A stretch of DNA of 35,119 nucleotides from a virus (IMGVR_UViG_3300024354_000035:1-35119), one strand, 5' to 3'; shown: positions 7,707-18,110, counted from the first letter of the stretch. Notes: generated by a model from the letters alone, not told the origin. Numbers and translations: made by a program.

Positions 7707-9694
7707 CAGTTATCTCCCACGCTTGCCTTGAGGTTTGCCGACACAATCACAGCGTTCACAGGATCGGTCACCACGACCTCAAAAACCCTGTCGCGGGCCA
7801 TGCCCAAACGCCTCCAAATGGCTCGATTCTTGTACCGACCCTGCTGACCAATCGTCACCCAATGCTCATTTGACCAAGTAGACCCTCCATCGTTTGACCA
7901 GCGAAGCATCGCCTGGGGGTAGGTCGTGGGGGTGGTGGGCAGAAGTTGCGCTGCCGAACCAATTGTGTAGGTTTCATAAGGGCCAATCGTGAAAGTCGCA
8001 TCTGACGCAATCACATAAATTGACCCCAAAAACATCCCGTTTGAGTAGTCCTGAAGGACTCCCGTAGTCCCAACCCCAGGCTGGAATTGAATCTGCAACT
8101 CGTCAAAATACCCGCGCTGGAGGTCGCTCACCAAATGGGGCGCTCTCCTCAATCTGCGGATTTTTTGACCAGAATCAGTGTAGTTTTGCTTGTCCAACTT
8201 GTAGATCGTGCCGTTGGCGTAGTCACCCACCAAAACCAACCCCTGGAAGACCGCACAGCAGTTCCCACGATGGCGCTCGTATTGGTTCATGTTGTTGCAA
8301 TACAACCACTTATGCCACATATTTGAGGCGATATCGTATGCCCAAGTCAGGTTCAGGGTGGGGAACGAAATCACATAAACCTCATGCCCTTCCAGTTGAT
8401 ACGTCCAGGCAATCGCATCGTCCACGTACTGCCCCGTCAGGGTGTATTCAACCGCATGGTTTGAGATTCGCTGGGGGATGTACCCGTTCATCTGCATGAT
8501 TTCAGCCTGACCTCGGTTGTTTCGGGACAGGTAGGCAAACGAATTCCCAAGGCGGGACACTGAGAAAGCCGCAGCAATGCCGTGCTGAGTGGAAGTCCCT
8601 GGGATGCGCTGGAATGGAAACTGAGCCGCGCCCACATCCACCCACACCTCAGAAGATGCCTCACCCAACAGGTAGACCTCGCGGTGATCCACGATCAGCG
8701 CCACCAAATTGTCAGGTGAGCCGTCCTTTGAGGAATACGAAGTCCCCACCGAAATGGGAGAGAGAGCGTTGCTTGACCCCCACTGTTGGGAGTTCGGACG
8801 GTTGTAGACGAAATAGTTGTCCACAATGTCCACGGTGTTTGCACCCGTGAACGCACCGTCCGTGCTGGGCATGATCGCAAAATTCAGCCCATAGAGCGTT
8901 CTGGAGGTCACAGTCTGGGAAGTGCTCACCGTGTAAGTTCCAGCGCCTCCTGTGCCTGTTCCGAGGGCTGTGATCATGGTGTTCGCGGTGACCGTTGACC
9001 CTTGAATCGTCTGACCCACGTAAAGAGTGCCAGAAGTGACCGAAGTCACGGTCAAAGTCGTGCCAGAAATCGATCCCGTCACTACCGCGCCCACGTTGAC
9101 CGAGTTCATGAGTTCACTGCCCACGGTCATGGACTGATTGAGGGTGTACGTCCCAACCCCGCCAGTGCCTGTGCCCAAAGCGGTGATGACCGTCTCCGAT
9201 GTAATCCCGACCCCGAAAAGCGCCTGATTGATGGCGATAGTCCCGTTGGTCACAGCCGTGACGGTCAGGGTTGTCCCAGAAATTGAACCCGTGAAAACTG
9301 CCGACGAAGGGCTGGAAATGCGCCATGTGTAGCGGTTTGTGCCGTCCACGATGTAGGCGTTGATGCCGTTGTCGGTGATGCCCACCCGCCCCGTGGAGGT
9401 CGCAAGCTGACCCACAATCGTGGGAGTAAGGGTTGAGGTCAGCGAGTAGACGTAAGGCCCGCATACTGCCATCATCTGAGTTCCACCCGAAAGGGTACGC
9501 ATTCCGCGCACCTCTTGGGAGTTCTGGAACACAACTTGTGGAGTCAACCCAGGAGTCGGGTAAAGCGCCACCACGCCCCGATCACCTGGTTGCTTGTAAG
9601 GATCGATTTCAGGGTAGAAATTGATGCACTCTTGAGCGTCCTGGTAGCCAGACTGCGCGGTGTAGCTTGGGCCAACAAAACCAAAATCAGGCAT
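7706..9694 (-). CDS. Packaged-DNA stabilisation protein, P22 gp10-like, with two inserted repeat domains
   Basis: A 662-aa protein. The N-terminus ([20 protein letters not shown], then LYPTPGL) and the long beta-rich body ([47 protein letters not shown]) match the gp10-type tail hub/plug protein that closes the portal after packaging. Two copies of a roughly 60-residue beta domain are inserted at about 133-190 and 204-264 (each [13 protein letters not shown]-like to [12 protein letters not shown]). The gp4-like protein carries a related copy. The Shine-Dalgarno AAGGA lies in the last codons of the HNH gene. Confidence 0.85.
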   Translation of the reverse strand: MPDFGFVGPSYTAQSGYQDAQECINFYPEIDPYKQPGDRGVVALYPTPGLTPQVVFQNSQEVRGMRTLSGGTQMMAVCGPYVYSLTSTLTPTIVGQLATSTGRVGITDNGINAYIVDGTNRYTWRISSPSSAVFTGSISGTTLTVTAVTNGTIAINQALFGVGITSETVITALGTGTGGVGTYTLNQSMTVGSELMNSVNVGAVVTGSISGTTLTVTSVTSGTLYVGQTIQGSTVTANTMITALGTGTGGAGTYTVSTSQTVTSRTLYGLNFAIMPSTDGAFTGANTVDIVDNYFVYNRPNSQQWGSSNALSPISVGTSYSSKDGSPDNLVALIVDHREVYLLGEASSEVWVDVGAAQFPFQRIPGTSTQHGIAAAFSVSRLGNSFAYLSRNNRGQAEIMQMNGYIPQRISNHAVEYTLTGQYVDDAIAWTYQLEGHEVYVISFPTLNLTWAYDIASNMWHKWLYCNNMNQYERHRGNCCAVFQGLVLVGDYANGTIYKLDKQNYTDSGQKIRRLRRAPHLVSDLQRGYFDELQIQFQPGVGTTGVLQDYSNGMFLGSIYVIASDATFTIGPYETYTIGSAAQLLPTTPTTYPQAMLRWSNDGGSTWSNEHWVTIGQQGRYKNRAIWRRLGMARDRVFEVVVTDPVNAVIVSANLKASVGDN

Positions 9695-9696
9695 AC

Positions 9697-10290
9697 CTAT
9701 TCCTTTGGCACATACGACTTGCCAGCCAGAAGCGTTTTGATTGATGGTAGGCTAATCCCATACTGTTTAGCAAGTTCTCTGGCTGAAATGCCTTGTTTGC
9801 GTTTTTCTCGTATTTCTGTGGCTTGTGACATTGAGAGTTTGCACCGTGGAGCTTTGCCACCTGTGTAGTCTGGCGACCTTCCTTTTGCCGCTTTGTCTGC
9901 CATGTTGTCAGCATGAGTCCCAACAAATAAATGCTTAGGATTGCAGCACGAAGGGTTGTCGCAAGTGTGGAGCAAAAAGCCTTTCTCAGAAGAGTTCCGA
10001 GGCGCATTAAGTTCAATTTGATTTGGGTAAACAAGATTGAAAATAACGCGATGGGCATAGTAAGAATATTCATTGATTTGCACTCTTCCATACCCTTGTA
10101 TGTTTTTGAGTCCAAGCCAAGGCCAACATTCGTCCTCACCTTTTTTATCGACTTTGCTCCACAAGACTTCTGACGTGTTGGCTGGCCTTCCTGGAGGGCG
10201 AGGAGCTTCTCCATTTTTCCTTCTCCAGTAATAAGCCTTTGCATATTCACGTTGTTTCCTGCGCTTTTCTTCAGAAATTTCCTTGTTCAT
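9697..10290 (-). CDS. HNH homing endonuclease
   Basis: A 197-aa protein with a basic N-terminus ([17 protein letters not shown]), a W-P-W recognition-type segment ([15 protein letters not shown]), an HNH_3-like core ([20 protein letters not shown]) ending in [10 protein letters not shown], and a C-terminal helix-turn-helix ([20 protein letters not shown]). It lies between two neck genes that are normally adjacent and is visibly more A+T-rich than its neighbours, as expected for a mobile free-standing nuclease gene. It has its own AAAGGAG Shine-Dalgarno and ends just before the gp10-like gene. An overlapping 187-aa frame is a shadow. Confidence 0.88.
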   Translation of the reverse strand: MNKEISEEKRRKQREYAKAYYWRRKNGEAPRPPGRPANTSEVLWSKVDKKGEDECWPWLGLKNIQGYGRVQINEYSYYAHRVIFNLVYPNQIELNAPRNSSEKGFLLHTCDNPSCCNPKHLFVGTHADNMADKAAKGRSPDYTGGKAPRCKLSMSQATEIREKRKQGISARELAKQYGISLPSIKTLLAGKSYVPKE

Positions 10291-10333
10291 GGTTGCTCCT
10301 TTGTTAGAACAACCTCAATTTATCACAAAACCG

Positions 10334-11305
10334 TCAACGGAAGAAACCCCCCGAGAGTATCCAACCAGCATCCTTGGCTTTGCCCACTAGGAGGCTGTCG
10401 GGATAACGGGCAGCTTGGACAGGGCGCATATTCGTGCGCTTTACAGTCGCTTTACCTTGGGCGGCAAAGCCCTGAATCATGGCGATCTGGGTCGGTGAGT
10501 TCTTGCCGTACATTGGCATCAGACGTTCAGCCAAACACCAGCGAAGCGCCATTGTGAAGCCCTGAGGAAGGACAATCGGGTCATAGATGGAGGTGTACTG
10601 CCTGAAAATTGTGTCGCAGAACAGGTGCATCTCACCCTGGCTGGGGTTGGGCCACACAAAGATGTTCCCCAAAACTTCAGTGGGTTGGTAGTAGATCGCC
10701 TTGGGCCACGGGCCTGACAGGGTTTTCAACCCGATCATCTCGTATTCCTCAATGTTCAAGATTGCCACGGGGTAGTCAAGGCCACCATTGACAATCGGCT
10801 GACCGTTGGAATTGGTGTTGATCCGCACAAACGCAGAATTGATCACCAACGGGCGCTGATAGTAGGCATTCATCGTGGTGGACGCGACACTCTGGCTGAT
10901 GTTGACCGTGTACGTGCCCGCCTCGTTGACGTTCCCGCCCGCGCCAGAACCAAAAGCCGTGATGGTTGTCCCTGCGGTGATGCCCGTCCCACTTAGGGTC
11001 TGACCAAGCGCAATCGCGCCCGAGTTGATGGAGGTCACCGTCAGGACGTTGCCAGAAATGCTGCCGACAAAGTTTGCGCCAATCTGCCCACCAGGGCCGA
11101 TGGTGTATTGGGTCTGACCAGAAACGATGGGAAACACAACCTCGGTCTTGTAGTAGACCATCATGTCTTCATTTGACCATTGGTCAAGAAGATCGTTCAG
11201 CATTTCAAAAGCGTCTTGAGCAGCATCAGCGGTGGGCACTTCCCCAGCTTCCAATGCTCCGATATCCTTCAAAGCTCTGCTGATGATGTCAATCGGTGTT
11301 GCCAT
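10334..11305 (-). CDS. Head-to-tail adaptor, P22 gp4-like, with inserted repeat domain
   Basis: A 323-aa protein. The N-terminus ([33 protein letters not shown]) is characteristic of the gp4-type neck protein that sits on the portal and starts tail assembly. The C-terminal half ([20 protein letters not shown]) also fits. A beta-rich insert at about residues 79-145 ([18 protein letters not shown] to [10 protein letters not shown]) is related to the two inserts in the gp10-like protein. The start has AGAGGG upstream. Confidence 0.85.
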   Translation of the reverse strand: MATPIDIISRALKDIGALEAGEVPTADAAQDAFEMLNDLLDQWSNEDMMVYYKTEVVFPIVSGQTQYTIGPGGQIGANFVGSISGNVLTVTSINSGAIALGQTLSGTGITAGTTITAFGSGAGGNVNEAGTYTVNISQSVASTTMNAYYQRPLVINSAFVRINTNSNGQPIVNGGLDYPVAILNIEEYEMIGLKTLSGPWPKAIYYQPTEVLGNIFVWPNPSQGEMHLFCDTIFRQYTSIYDPIVLPQGFTMALRWCLAERLMPMYGKNSPTQIAMIQGFAAQGKATVKRTNMRPVQAARYPDSLLVGKAKDAGWILSGGFFR

Positions 11306-11314
11306 GAAACCCTC

Positions 11315-11635
11315 TTATAAATTTGGCGTGAAAATCTGCGGTAGCCAAGGGGCGACAACAACTCGATTCTTCTTCAGATACGCTAGTTGTTCCTCAAGTC
11401 TGGATTCTATTAAATTCTCCCCGTATTGGGTAGTCTCTTCCTTGATCCACTTGGCAACATCATCCTGGGTCACCTCTGCAAACGGCTTGATGATCTCCTT
11501 GCCGTTGAACCACCAGTTCCCCTCAGTCTCCACGGTTGTGCCGTCTTCATCCTCGGCAATCACATGATATTTGGCGTGGGTGATCAACTCACCATCGGCA
11601 GATACCTCTAGGATTTTCCAAGTAAAGCCAGCCAT
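11315..11635 (-). CDS. Conserved phage protein of unknown function
   Basis: A 106-aa protein from the ATG at 11635, 1 base after the upstream stop; 26 upstream in-frame residues overlap the preceding gene and are rejected. It has a beta-rich N-terminus (MAGFTWKILEVSADGELITH, YHVIAEDEDGTTVETEGNWW) and an amphipathic helical C-terminus. I recognise it as a recurrent small phage protein next to fibre genes, but its function is unknown. A fibre-chaperone partner is possible from context. Confidence 0.65.
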   Translation of the reverse strand: MAGFTWKILEVSADGELITHAKYHVIAEDEDGTTVETEGNWWFNGKEIIKPFAEVTQDDVAKWIKEETTQYGENLIESRLEEQLAYLKKNRVVVAPWLPQIFTPNL

Positions 11636-11636
11636 C

Positions 11637-12077
11637 TCACACCACCGAAGGGTCTGCTGCCCACTGCACCGTAATGGCTTGCTGAAGGGTCGGAATGTCC
11701 GTGGAAGCCGCAATCGCCTGTTTCACGGTCTTGGCCTGGGCACGAATGGCAGAGCGCCATGCCAGCCAATCAGCGGGAGGCGTGTACTCAGGGTCATTGG
11801 CCTTGCGCGAGTCCATGTAGTCGGTCTTCTGAAGCATCAGCCACACGGTGTCATCCACCCAACCTGTCCACTGTTTCTTGAGTTGGTCAAGGTCTTTGGG
11901 ATTGTCAACGCCCCAATAGAATCGATCATCGTATGGTTCTGGATCAGGCACTTCAGTGATGCCAATGGCTTGCTTTTCTTCCAAGCTAGTGAGCCTGAGC
12001 CAATTGCTTGGGTAATGAGTTCCATCCACCTCAAATGGGGTGTCAATGGGGAGAGGGTTTCCGTTGAGCATGAACAT
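11637..12077 (-). CDS. Tail-fibre-associated / assembly-type protein
   Basis: A 146-aa protein. The N-terminal part (MFMLNGNPLPIDTPFEVDGT, YPSNWLRLTSLEEKQAIGIT, EVPDPEPYDDRFYW) is a widespread module of small proteins encoded beside phage fibre genes. The C-terminal half is helical (LAWRSAIRAQAKTVKQAIAA). Similar genes are annotated as tail-fibre assembly or tail chaperone proteins. It lies directly after the lectin-domain fibre, with 3 nt between the genes. Confidence 0.6.
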   Translation of the reverse strand: MFMLNGNPLPIDTPFEVDGTHYPSNWLRLTSLEEKQAIGITEVPDPEPYDDRFYWGVDNPKDLDQLKKQWTGWVDDTVWLMLQKTDYMDSRKANDPEYTPPADWLAWRSAIRAQAKTVKQAIAASTDIPTLQQAITVQWAADPSVV

Positions 12078-12080
12078 GAG

Positions 12081-14453
12081 TTACCTCGCAAGGGAAAGTT
12101 TGAATGGATTTTCGGCAAAGGCAGCGTAGATGATTGTCTGCGCTGGGTTGATTGACCCGCTTGAGTCGCCTCTAATTTTGAATCCGTTTGAAAGAAAATC
12201 CAAATTATTGGCGGTCTGAGAACCCTCTGCGTCAGACAAGTCTGGCCTTAAATTAAGGTTTGTCACGTTGTATGTGTTGCGAGATGAATCGTACAAAAGC
12301 CAATCAAATCCAGCCGCACTTGAAACTTTCAGTAGGAGCCACCGTGGCCTAAATCCCAAATACACAAAAGGCCCGTCACTGCTTCCATTGCCCGTGTATG
12401 ACCCAAATGCAGAGTAGCCACGAACTGCGCTGAAGCAGTAGGCGATGATGTTGTTGCTTGCGGTAAATGTGTAACCTGACTCAAAACTGAAGACGGTTGA
12501 GGTTGGAGCCGTGTTTGCCCATTGGCGTGAATCATTGGTCACTGCACCAGTGCCGTTCAAAAGCAAATAGCCTTGTGCCGTGTTGGAGAAACTTGAACTC
12601 CAAACCGCCCAAGAAGCCACGCCATCTCGGTTTTTGGTGATGATGAGGGAAGGTGCTACTCCAAGACCATGCCCAACAGTTTTGTTGCCAGCAGTGCCAG
12701 AATTGAAGCTCACCACACTGAACCCAGCAGTTGCATTGACGCTCACCGTGCTGGTGATTGAGCCACTGGTGTTGGATGAGGTTGTGCCAGCGCCTGCTTG
12801 CCATTGCCATGAAACGTAAGACTGACCATTTTGGTTTGTTGCAATGTCAGATGATGTGAAACTCTCTCCATTACTATTGAACGTCATGTAACCAGGAGCA
12901 GAAGCATCAGCACTTGTTGAGTTCGGGATCAAATAAAGTGATCCACCACGAACACTATCAACAAGAATGTGATTTGCCGCAGAACTTCTGTTTTTCTGCC
13001 AAACCAAATCAGGTTTGAAAGACACCCCATTCACTGAATTGACCAAGTTTGTGGTTGTCCCATTACCAGTGTACAGCGTAGCCGCCATGTACAACGCACC
13101 ATTGCTGATGGTCGGTGCTGGCAGGTTCTGAGTGTTCAGTGCGACAAAGCCACTGGGCGGGGTGTAAGAGAATGGTTGTTGACCGAAGTTGGCTGCGATT
13201 TGTGATGATCCATAGTTATAAATGGATGGATACACGTTTGCTTGATATTGCGTTGACGATAACGTGTCAGATGGATTTGTACCAGTTGCGGGGTCGCCAC
13301 TACCTGTCCAAGTTCCGTTTTTGCCATACCAAACTTTTCCATTGGATGAATCATAAGCAACCATAATGACATCATTGGTCGTATATGTTCCATGCCCACT
13401 AGAGTTAGTTCCATTAGCAAAATAGAAATAACCATCTGACCCATAGCCAGCAATACCAACACCACTAATAGAACCAGCATCAGTCCACAAACCAATTACA
13501 GGAGCGCCAACAGCATCGGTTGCCTGACAAACTACTTCATAATAAATCTTTATACCTGTTGCACTTTGTGTTGCAAGTACCGTTTTTGCAACACCCGCTG
13601 TTGAATATGCACGAAGATTGCCGTTATCAACAATCACACTTGTTTTTAACGGATTCAGCACCGCATAGTTGCCGCGCCCATTCCCACCATCAGCCCACAT
13701 CGTCGGCACATCAATCATGGAGTCATAGGTCACCCCACTGGTCACGCTGATGTTGTTCGGTGTCCAGTTGTTGCCGTTGCCAGAGTAATCTTTGCCAATG
13801 GTCGTGGCGGTGTTTGAACTGTTGTCCGAGAAGTTCAGATAGAAGCCATTTGTGCCGTATGTGCCAGCGTACTTCTTTGGCTTCCATACACCAGTGACTG
13901 CATCGGTTTCACCGAATGATGCGGGCGTCAGGGCTTGACCGTCAATGAAGTTGATTTCGGTGAGGTAACCGTCAACGAATTCAGCACTACCTGTACCACC
14001 AATTCTATTTGACGAGCTTGCGGCATTAAAAATTGTTGCGGCATTTTGTGATGGATTTGTTCTACTTGAAAACGCAGTTACTTGAGAACCATTAACATAG
14101 AACTTAACTCGATTGTCAGCAGTTGCATTTGTTGTATCAGCGACAACCAAAAAATGATACCAAGCACTAGGGTCACGAAAAACTTGTGATGTTTCTAAAA
14201 CTGCGCCACTAACAGCTTTAATTACAAGAGTTGCTCCACCAAAATAAATAAAATCTCCACCAGCACTAAAGATTTGTGCATTTGCTGTCAAGTTTCCTCG
14301 TTTTACCCACCAACTTAAACTCCATGTTGTAGTGCTTGTTGGTGTTCCAAATGTGCGATTGAAATAAGCAGACGCAGATGAGCGCAACCGCACAGAGCGG
14401 CTGATCGTGTAGCCACTTGGACGGGTGAAAAGTTCGTTCTTTGCGGCAAACAT
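12081..14453 (-). CDS. Large fibre/receptor-binding protein with lectin-like and SPRY-like domains
   Basis: A 790-aa protein starting at the ATG sharing one base with the upstream stop (TAATG). Residues about 20-180 form a LamG/concanavalin-like domain (TWSLSWWVKRGN, WYHFLVVADTTN, RVKFYVNGSQV, DGYLTEINFIDG). Residues about 265-420 resemble a SPRY domain (DVIMVAYDSSNGKVWYGKNG). The C-terminal part has three related modules: FKPDLVWQKNRSS..., VAPSLIITKNRDG... and FRPRWLLLKVSSA..., two of them ending in a DS.R motif. It is probably a carbohydrate-binding adsorption protein on the virion surface. Confidence 0.75.
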   Translation of the reverse strand: MFAAKNELFTRPSGYTISRSVRLRSSASAYFNRTFGTPTSTTTWSLSWWVKRGNLTANAQIFSAGGDFIYFGGATLVIKAVSGAVLETSQVFRDPSAWYHFLVVADTTNATADNRVKFYVNGSQVTAFSSRTNPSQNAATIFNAASSSNRIGGTGSAEFVDGYLTEINFIDGQALTPASFGETDAVTGVWKPKKYAGTYGTNGFYLNFSDNSSNTATTIGKDYSGNGNNWTPNNISVTSGVTYDSMIDVPTMWADGGNGRGNYAVLNPLKTSVIVDNGNLRAYSTAGVAKTVLATQSATGIKIYYEVVCQATDAVGAPVIGLWTDAGSISGVGIAGYGSDGYFYFANGTNSSGHGTYTTNDVIMVAYDSSNGKVWYGKNGTWTGSGDPATGTNPSDTLSSTQYQANVYPSIYNYGSSQIAANFGQQPFSYTPPSGFVALNTQNLPAPTISNGALYMAATLYTGNGTTTNLVNSVNGVSFKPDLVWQKNRSSAANHILVDSVRGGSLYLIPNSTSADASAPGYMTFNSNGESFTSSDIATNQNGQSYVSWQWQAGAGTTSSNTSGSITSTVSVNATAGFSVVSFNSGTAGNKTVGHGLGVAPSLIITKNRDGVASWAVWSSSFSNTAQGYLLLNGTGAVTNDSRQWANTAPTSTVFSFESGYTFTASNNIIAYCFSAVRGYSAFGSYTGNGSSDGPFVYLGFRPRWLLLKVSSAAGFDWLLYDSSRNTYNVTNLNLRPDLSDAEGSQTANNLDFLSNGFKIRGDSSGSINPAQTIIYAAFAENPFKLSLAR

Positions 14454-15121
14454 TATGAGAAGTTCTGAGCAAAAGTACCGTACCAATTCGTGCCATCTGC
14501 CACAAACGTCAGAATGTCACGCCCCGTGGTTGCAGTCGTGGTGATCGTTGGCGCAGTGCCATTAGGCCACTTCACCGAGGTGAACGTAGCAGTCCTACCA
14601 CCCGTGCCGTCTTGCACCACAATCAAAATGAAAGACTTGCCAGCCGTGGCAGTGGGCATCGTGAACGTGCAGTTCCCCGTCAGAGTCACCGTCTGCACCG
14701 TGCCACTCGTCAACGAAAGGGTCTGGGTCGTGCCTGAGTTGCCAATCGCCACCACCGATTCGGTGTAGTTGGTCACCGTGGGATTGTTGACCGTGGGTGA
14801 TGTTCCAAGCACCACAGAACCAGATCCCGTGCTGGTTGTGACCCCAGTCCCACCGTTGGCAACAGGCAATGTGCCTGTCACGCCCGTGGTGAGAGGCAGA
14901 CCCGTGACGTTGGTCATCACACCCGCACTCGGAGTTCCCAGGTTCGGGGTGGTGAGGCTCAGACTCGCCGCCAACATCGTGCTGGTGACCGTTGCCGTGT
15001 CGCCAGAAGTGATCATGTTGCCCGTCACCGCAGGAACGGTGATGGTGTAAGTTGCGGCAGTGTTTGCACCCACTAGGCTGATTTGCCCACCAGATGCTGC
15101 CTGTAAAACCAGTGTACTCAT
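14453..15121 (-). CDS. Fibre-like protein, Gly/Thr/Ser-rich
   Basis: A 222-aa low-complexity beta protein: N-terminal QAASGGQISLVGANTAATYT, a middle piece with LPVANGGTGVT, a signature of phage fibre shafts, and a C-terminal globular part (TFTMPTATAGKSFILIVVQD, FTSVKWPNGTAPTIT, DGTNWYGTFAQNF). It is followed by the lectin fibre through a TAATG junction. It is probably a fibre segment or short tail fibre. Confidence 0.65.
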   Translation of the reverse strand: MSTLVLQAASGGQISLVGANTAATYTITVPAVTGNMITSGDTATVTSTMLAASLSLTTPNLGTPSAGVMTNVTGLPLTTGVTGTLPVANGGTGVTTSTGSGSVVLGTSPTVNNPTVTNYTESVVAIGNSGTTQTLSLTSGTVQTVTLTGNCTFTMPTATAGKSFILIVVQDGTGGRTATFTSVKWPNGTAPTITTTATTGRDILTFVADGTNWYGTFAQNFS

Positions 15122-15123
15122 GA

Positions 15124-15453
15124 TTAACCCACCCTATACCAAGTTGTGTCAGCCGCCCTGTAAAGGTAGGAAGCAGCGCCCCCAGCCAACAGAGTTGTGA
15201 TTGCGTTGCTCACACTCTGCCCTGTGTTGGGACTGAGCGTCAGCGCAGTAATCGTTTGCGTTGTTGAAATCGTGACCGTCATCCCGTCCGATGGCGAGAG
15301 AGGCATCGTCACAGTGCCAGCCGCCAAAAGCGCAAGAGGCTTGAGAATGACAACCTGAATCCCAGAGGCCACCGTGTAACTGAAGCCAGTTGTGGGGGTT
15401 TGGTAGTCAACATTCCTCAGAATGCCATCTTGACCGCTGATTGCTACCGTCAC
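15124..15453 (-). CDS. Small fibre-like structural protein
   Basis: A 109-aa protein starting at GTG 15453-15451, which overlaps the stop of the 886-aa fibre gene (GTGA); the TTG four codons upstream is less likely. It is beta-rich and ends in LYRAADTTWYRVG, an ending often found at the C-terminal knob of phage fibres. It could serve as a separate tip or cap on the large fibre. The function is inferred only from composition and linkage. Confidence 0.55.
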   Translation of the reverse strand: MTVAISGQDGILRNVDYQTPTTGFSYTVASGIQVVILKPLALLAAGTVTMPLSPSDGMTVTISTTQTITALTLSPNTGQSVSNAITTLLAGGAASYLYRAADTTWYRVG

Positions 15454-18110
15454 AACACCCTCCAAACAGATGAACTGCCAATGGTGACCGACACACTTGA
15501 ATTCACAGTGATCGGGCCAACTGAAATGCCGTTTGTCCCCGAGATTATCGTGTAATTTGAGGCAACTGTGGCTGAATTTACCGCAATGCCGTTGGAGGAA
15601 ACCATCTCGTAAGAGGACAGTTCACCGTTGCTCGGGTTGTATTGCAGCTTGGTTGAGCTTGTGTATTCCGTGCTGACCGTGCCCGAGGTCGCATTGGCAA
15701 ACAGCGGATATCGAGTCGCGTTCGTCGTGGTGTCATCAGAAATCGTGACCGCAGTTCCCGCTGTCGCCCAAGTGAAGGCAGACCCGTTCCAAGTCAAACT
15801 GGTGCTGGCAATGGTCGGAGCGGTGATAAACCCTGTCGCGCCCGCGCCCGTCTGATAGACGATCTGGTTGACCGCCCCGCCACCCACATTGGTTGCGGTG
15901 GTCGCGGTGGTTGCCGTGGCAGCATTCCCACCAATGGACAGGCCAGAAGCCGTCCCCGTCAGCCCCGTGCCAGCCCCGCTGAACGCTGTTGCGGTCAGAG
16001 TCCCCGTGGAGGGCACATATTGGAGCTTGGTGGAGCTGGTGTATTCGGTGGTCAGGTTGCCCGTGGTCTGATTCGCAAAAAGCGGGTATCGGGCGCTGGC
16101 AGTCGTTGTGTCATCCGTCACCGTGGCGTAAGCCGTGGGAGTCACCCAGGTGGGGGCGCTTGTCCCGTTGGACTGCAAAACCTGCCCCGTTGTCCCTGCT
16201 GAGGTGAAGGCGTAGGCAGTGCCCGTCCCATACGCCACCGCACCCGCTGTGGGCGTTGCCGTGCCGTTTGTGCCACCTTGAGCAATCGCCACCTGACCGA
16301 TGATGTAGCCAGAGTCAATTGATTTGTTGTCAGGAACAATCAGCAATTTGCCGTTGTTGGTGTTGGAGTAAAGGCACACCCCCATGTGAACCGCATAGTC
16401 TGGGGTAGATGGCTCAGTCTGGGTCAGCGCACCAGGGGTGGTGGCAGACAGGTAAATGTTCTGCCCTGCCGTGAGTCCGCTGGTGTTGATGTTCTCCACC
16501 GTCCCATAAATCACGACATAGCCATTGGTGTTGTTCGGGATGTCCTGAACAGTGATACCAATCACCTGCGAGGTGTTGTAAGCATTGGCCTGAGCCAGAA
16601 TGATGTTGCCAATCTGCCCTGTTGAGCCAGAGATGTAGACAACCTGACCCTTGGTGATGGTTGATCCCGTCGAGTTTCTGACCTGCTGCTGAAGTTGTGC
16701 GCCAACCCGAACGATATTGCTGGTGGTGTCGTTGTAATAGGAGAGCGTGGCAGTCCCGCTGTCGTACCAGGTCGCGCCAACCGCATAGGTGGGGGCAGAA
16801 GATGGCGTAAACGCCACGTAATTGCTGACCGTGGGGTTGTTGAGGGTTGGCCCAGTAGCCAGTGCCAAAACCGTTCCAGACCCCGTGGTGCTGTAGCTCG
16901 TATTCCAGGCAGTCCCCGTGGAACTTGGAATCCCCGAGGGCGGGTAGACCATTGGGCTTGTGTTGGTGATGGTGACCGCTGCCGATCCGTTGTAGCTTGT
17001 CCCCGAAAGCCCCGACCCAATCGTCAGAGAAAACAGATTTGACCCAAGCGAAACACCAGAAATCGTGCTGTTTTGCAGTTGGGCGTTGGTGATTTGCCCG
17101 CTCAGGTCAGTCGTGGGGATCGTGGTGGAAGCCGTGAATGCGCTTGTCCCACTGCCCTTGACGTATCCCGTGAGAGAGATCGCCCCAGTGCCCCCATAAG
17201 CCACGCCCACGGTGCTTGCGTTCCAAGTGCCTGCGGTGAGCGTCCCGACCCCTGTAATCCCCGTGTAAGACCCCGAAATGAGGCTTGAAGAGATCGTCCC
17301 CGAGGTGATTTGACTCGCACCGATAGCGATATTTTGGGCAGAAAGTGCCGTCAGTTGACCTTGGGCGTTGACCGTGGCAGTCAAGGACTGAGAAGCCGAT
17401 CCATACGACCCAGCGGTCACGCCAGTGTTGGCAATGCTGAAGGTGTTCGCGGCAAGGTTCAGCCCCGTGCCCGCAAAATAGACCGAATTCCCCGAAAACT
17501 GCACCCAAGGCATGGCGGTAACGCCAATCGTGCCTGTGTCGGAGGCGGTACACACCCATGAGGTGTTTGCATTTGCAGAGCCGTACAGGATGACCGTGTA
17601 AGCGCCTGGGACTTCCGACCAGACATCCATGTCCGTGGAGCGCGTCCACGCCCCAGAACCAGCGATATAGATGCCGTTTTCGGCTGTGTTGGTCTGGTTT
17701 TTCACCAATACCCTGTCACCCGCCAAAGTCGTGTATGTGTCAATGGTCTGAAGGCCAGAAAGCGTGATATTCGCAGTCGTGGCGCACTTGACAGCCTGTT
17801 TCGGACTCAGCCCTTGGGCGATTGAGTCCACATACAGCTTGTTGACGATATCGGTGTTGCCCACGGGCGAGGTCGTGATTTGACCCGTGGTGGTCAGAAT
17901 ATTGGTGAAAACCCCAGTGGACGGGGTGATTGACCCAATCGGGCTTGAGTCAAGGGTTGAATTGGTGATTTGCAGACCCGACTGAATCGGGTTCACCGTG
18001 GCATAAAAAGGCTGACCCTGCCCAATGAAAGTTTGGAACGTGCCGTCCAGTGCGAAATACGCCTGAACAGGCAGTAAGTTCTGGTAATTCGATTGAGCAG
18101 GGTTTGCCAT
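15450..18110 (-). CDS. Long tail fibre protein
   Basis: An 886-aa protein, rich in Thr, Ser, Gly and Asn. Fibre signatures: STGVFTNILTTTGQI, NKLYVDSIAQGLSPKQAVKC (a domain common at fibre N-termini), VAYGGTGAISLTGYVKG, and IAQGGTNGTATPTAGAVAYG. The C-terminal third has two copies of a motif RYPLFAN.T.G...TEYTSS followed by TKLQY.PS.G. No chaperone/peptidase domain is visible. It starts on a TGATG overlap and probably forms a trimeric shaft. Confidence 0.8.
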   Translation of the reverse strand: MANPAQSNYQNLLPVQAYFALDGTFQTFIGQGQPFYATVNPIQSGLQITNSTLDSSPIGSITPSTGVFTNILTTTGQITTSPVGNTDIVNKLYVDSIAQGLSPKQAVKCATTANITLSGLQTIDTYTTLAGDRVLVKNQTNTAENGIYIAGSGAWTRSTDMDVWSEVPGAYTVILYGSANANTSWVCTASDTGTIGVTAMPWVQFSGNSVYFAGTGLNLAANTFSIANTGVTAGSYGSASQSLTATVNAQGQLTALSAQNIAIGASQITSGTISSSLISGSYTGITGVGTLTAGTWNASTVGVAYGGTGAISLTGYVKGSGTSAFTASTTIPTTDLSGQITNAQLQNSTISGVSLGSNLFSLTIGSGLSGTSYNGSAAVTITNTSPMVYPPSGIPSSTGTAWNTSYSTTGSGTVLALATGPTLNNPTVSNYVAFTPSSAPTYAVGATWYDSGTATLSYYNDTTSNIVRVGAQLQQQVRNSTGSTITKGQVVYISGSTGQIGNIILAQANAYNTSQVIGITVQDIPNNTNGYVVIYGTVENINTSGLTAGQNIYLSATTPGALTQTEPSTPDYAVHMGVCLYSNTNNGKLLIVPDNKSIDSGYIIGQVAIAQGGTNGTATPTAGAVAYGTGTAYAFTSAGTTGQVLQSNGTSAPTWVTPTAYATVTDDTTTASARYPLFANQTTGNLTTEYTSSTKLQYVPSTGTLTATAFSGAGTGLTGTASGLSIGGNAATATTATTATNVGGGAVNQIVYQTGAGATGFITAPTIASTSLTWNGSAFTWATAGTAVTISDDTTTNATRYPLFANATSGTVSTEYTSSTKLQYNPSNGELSSYEMVSSNGIAVNSATVASNYTIISGTNGISVGPITVNSSVSVTIGSSSVWRVL

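Noticed and set aside
9687-10250. 187-codon frame overlapping the HNH gene
   Set aside because: Same strand, other frame. The HNH frame has the catalytic motif and ribosome site.
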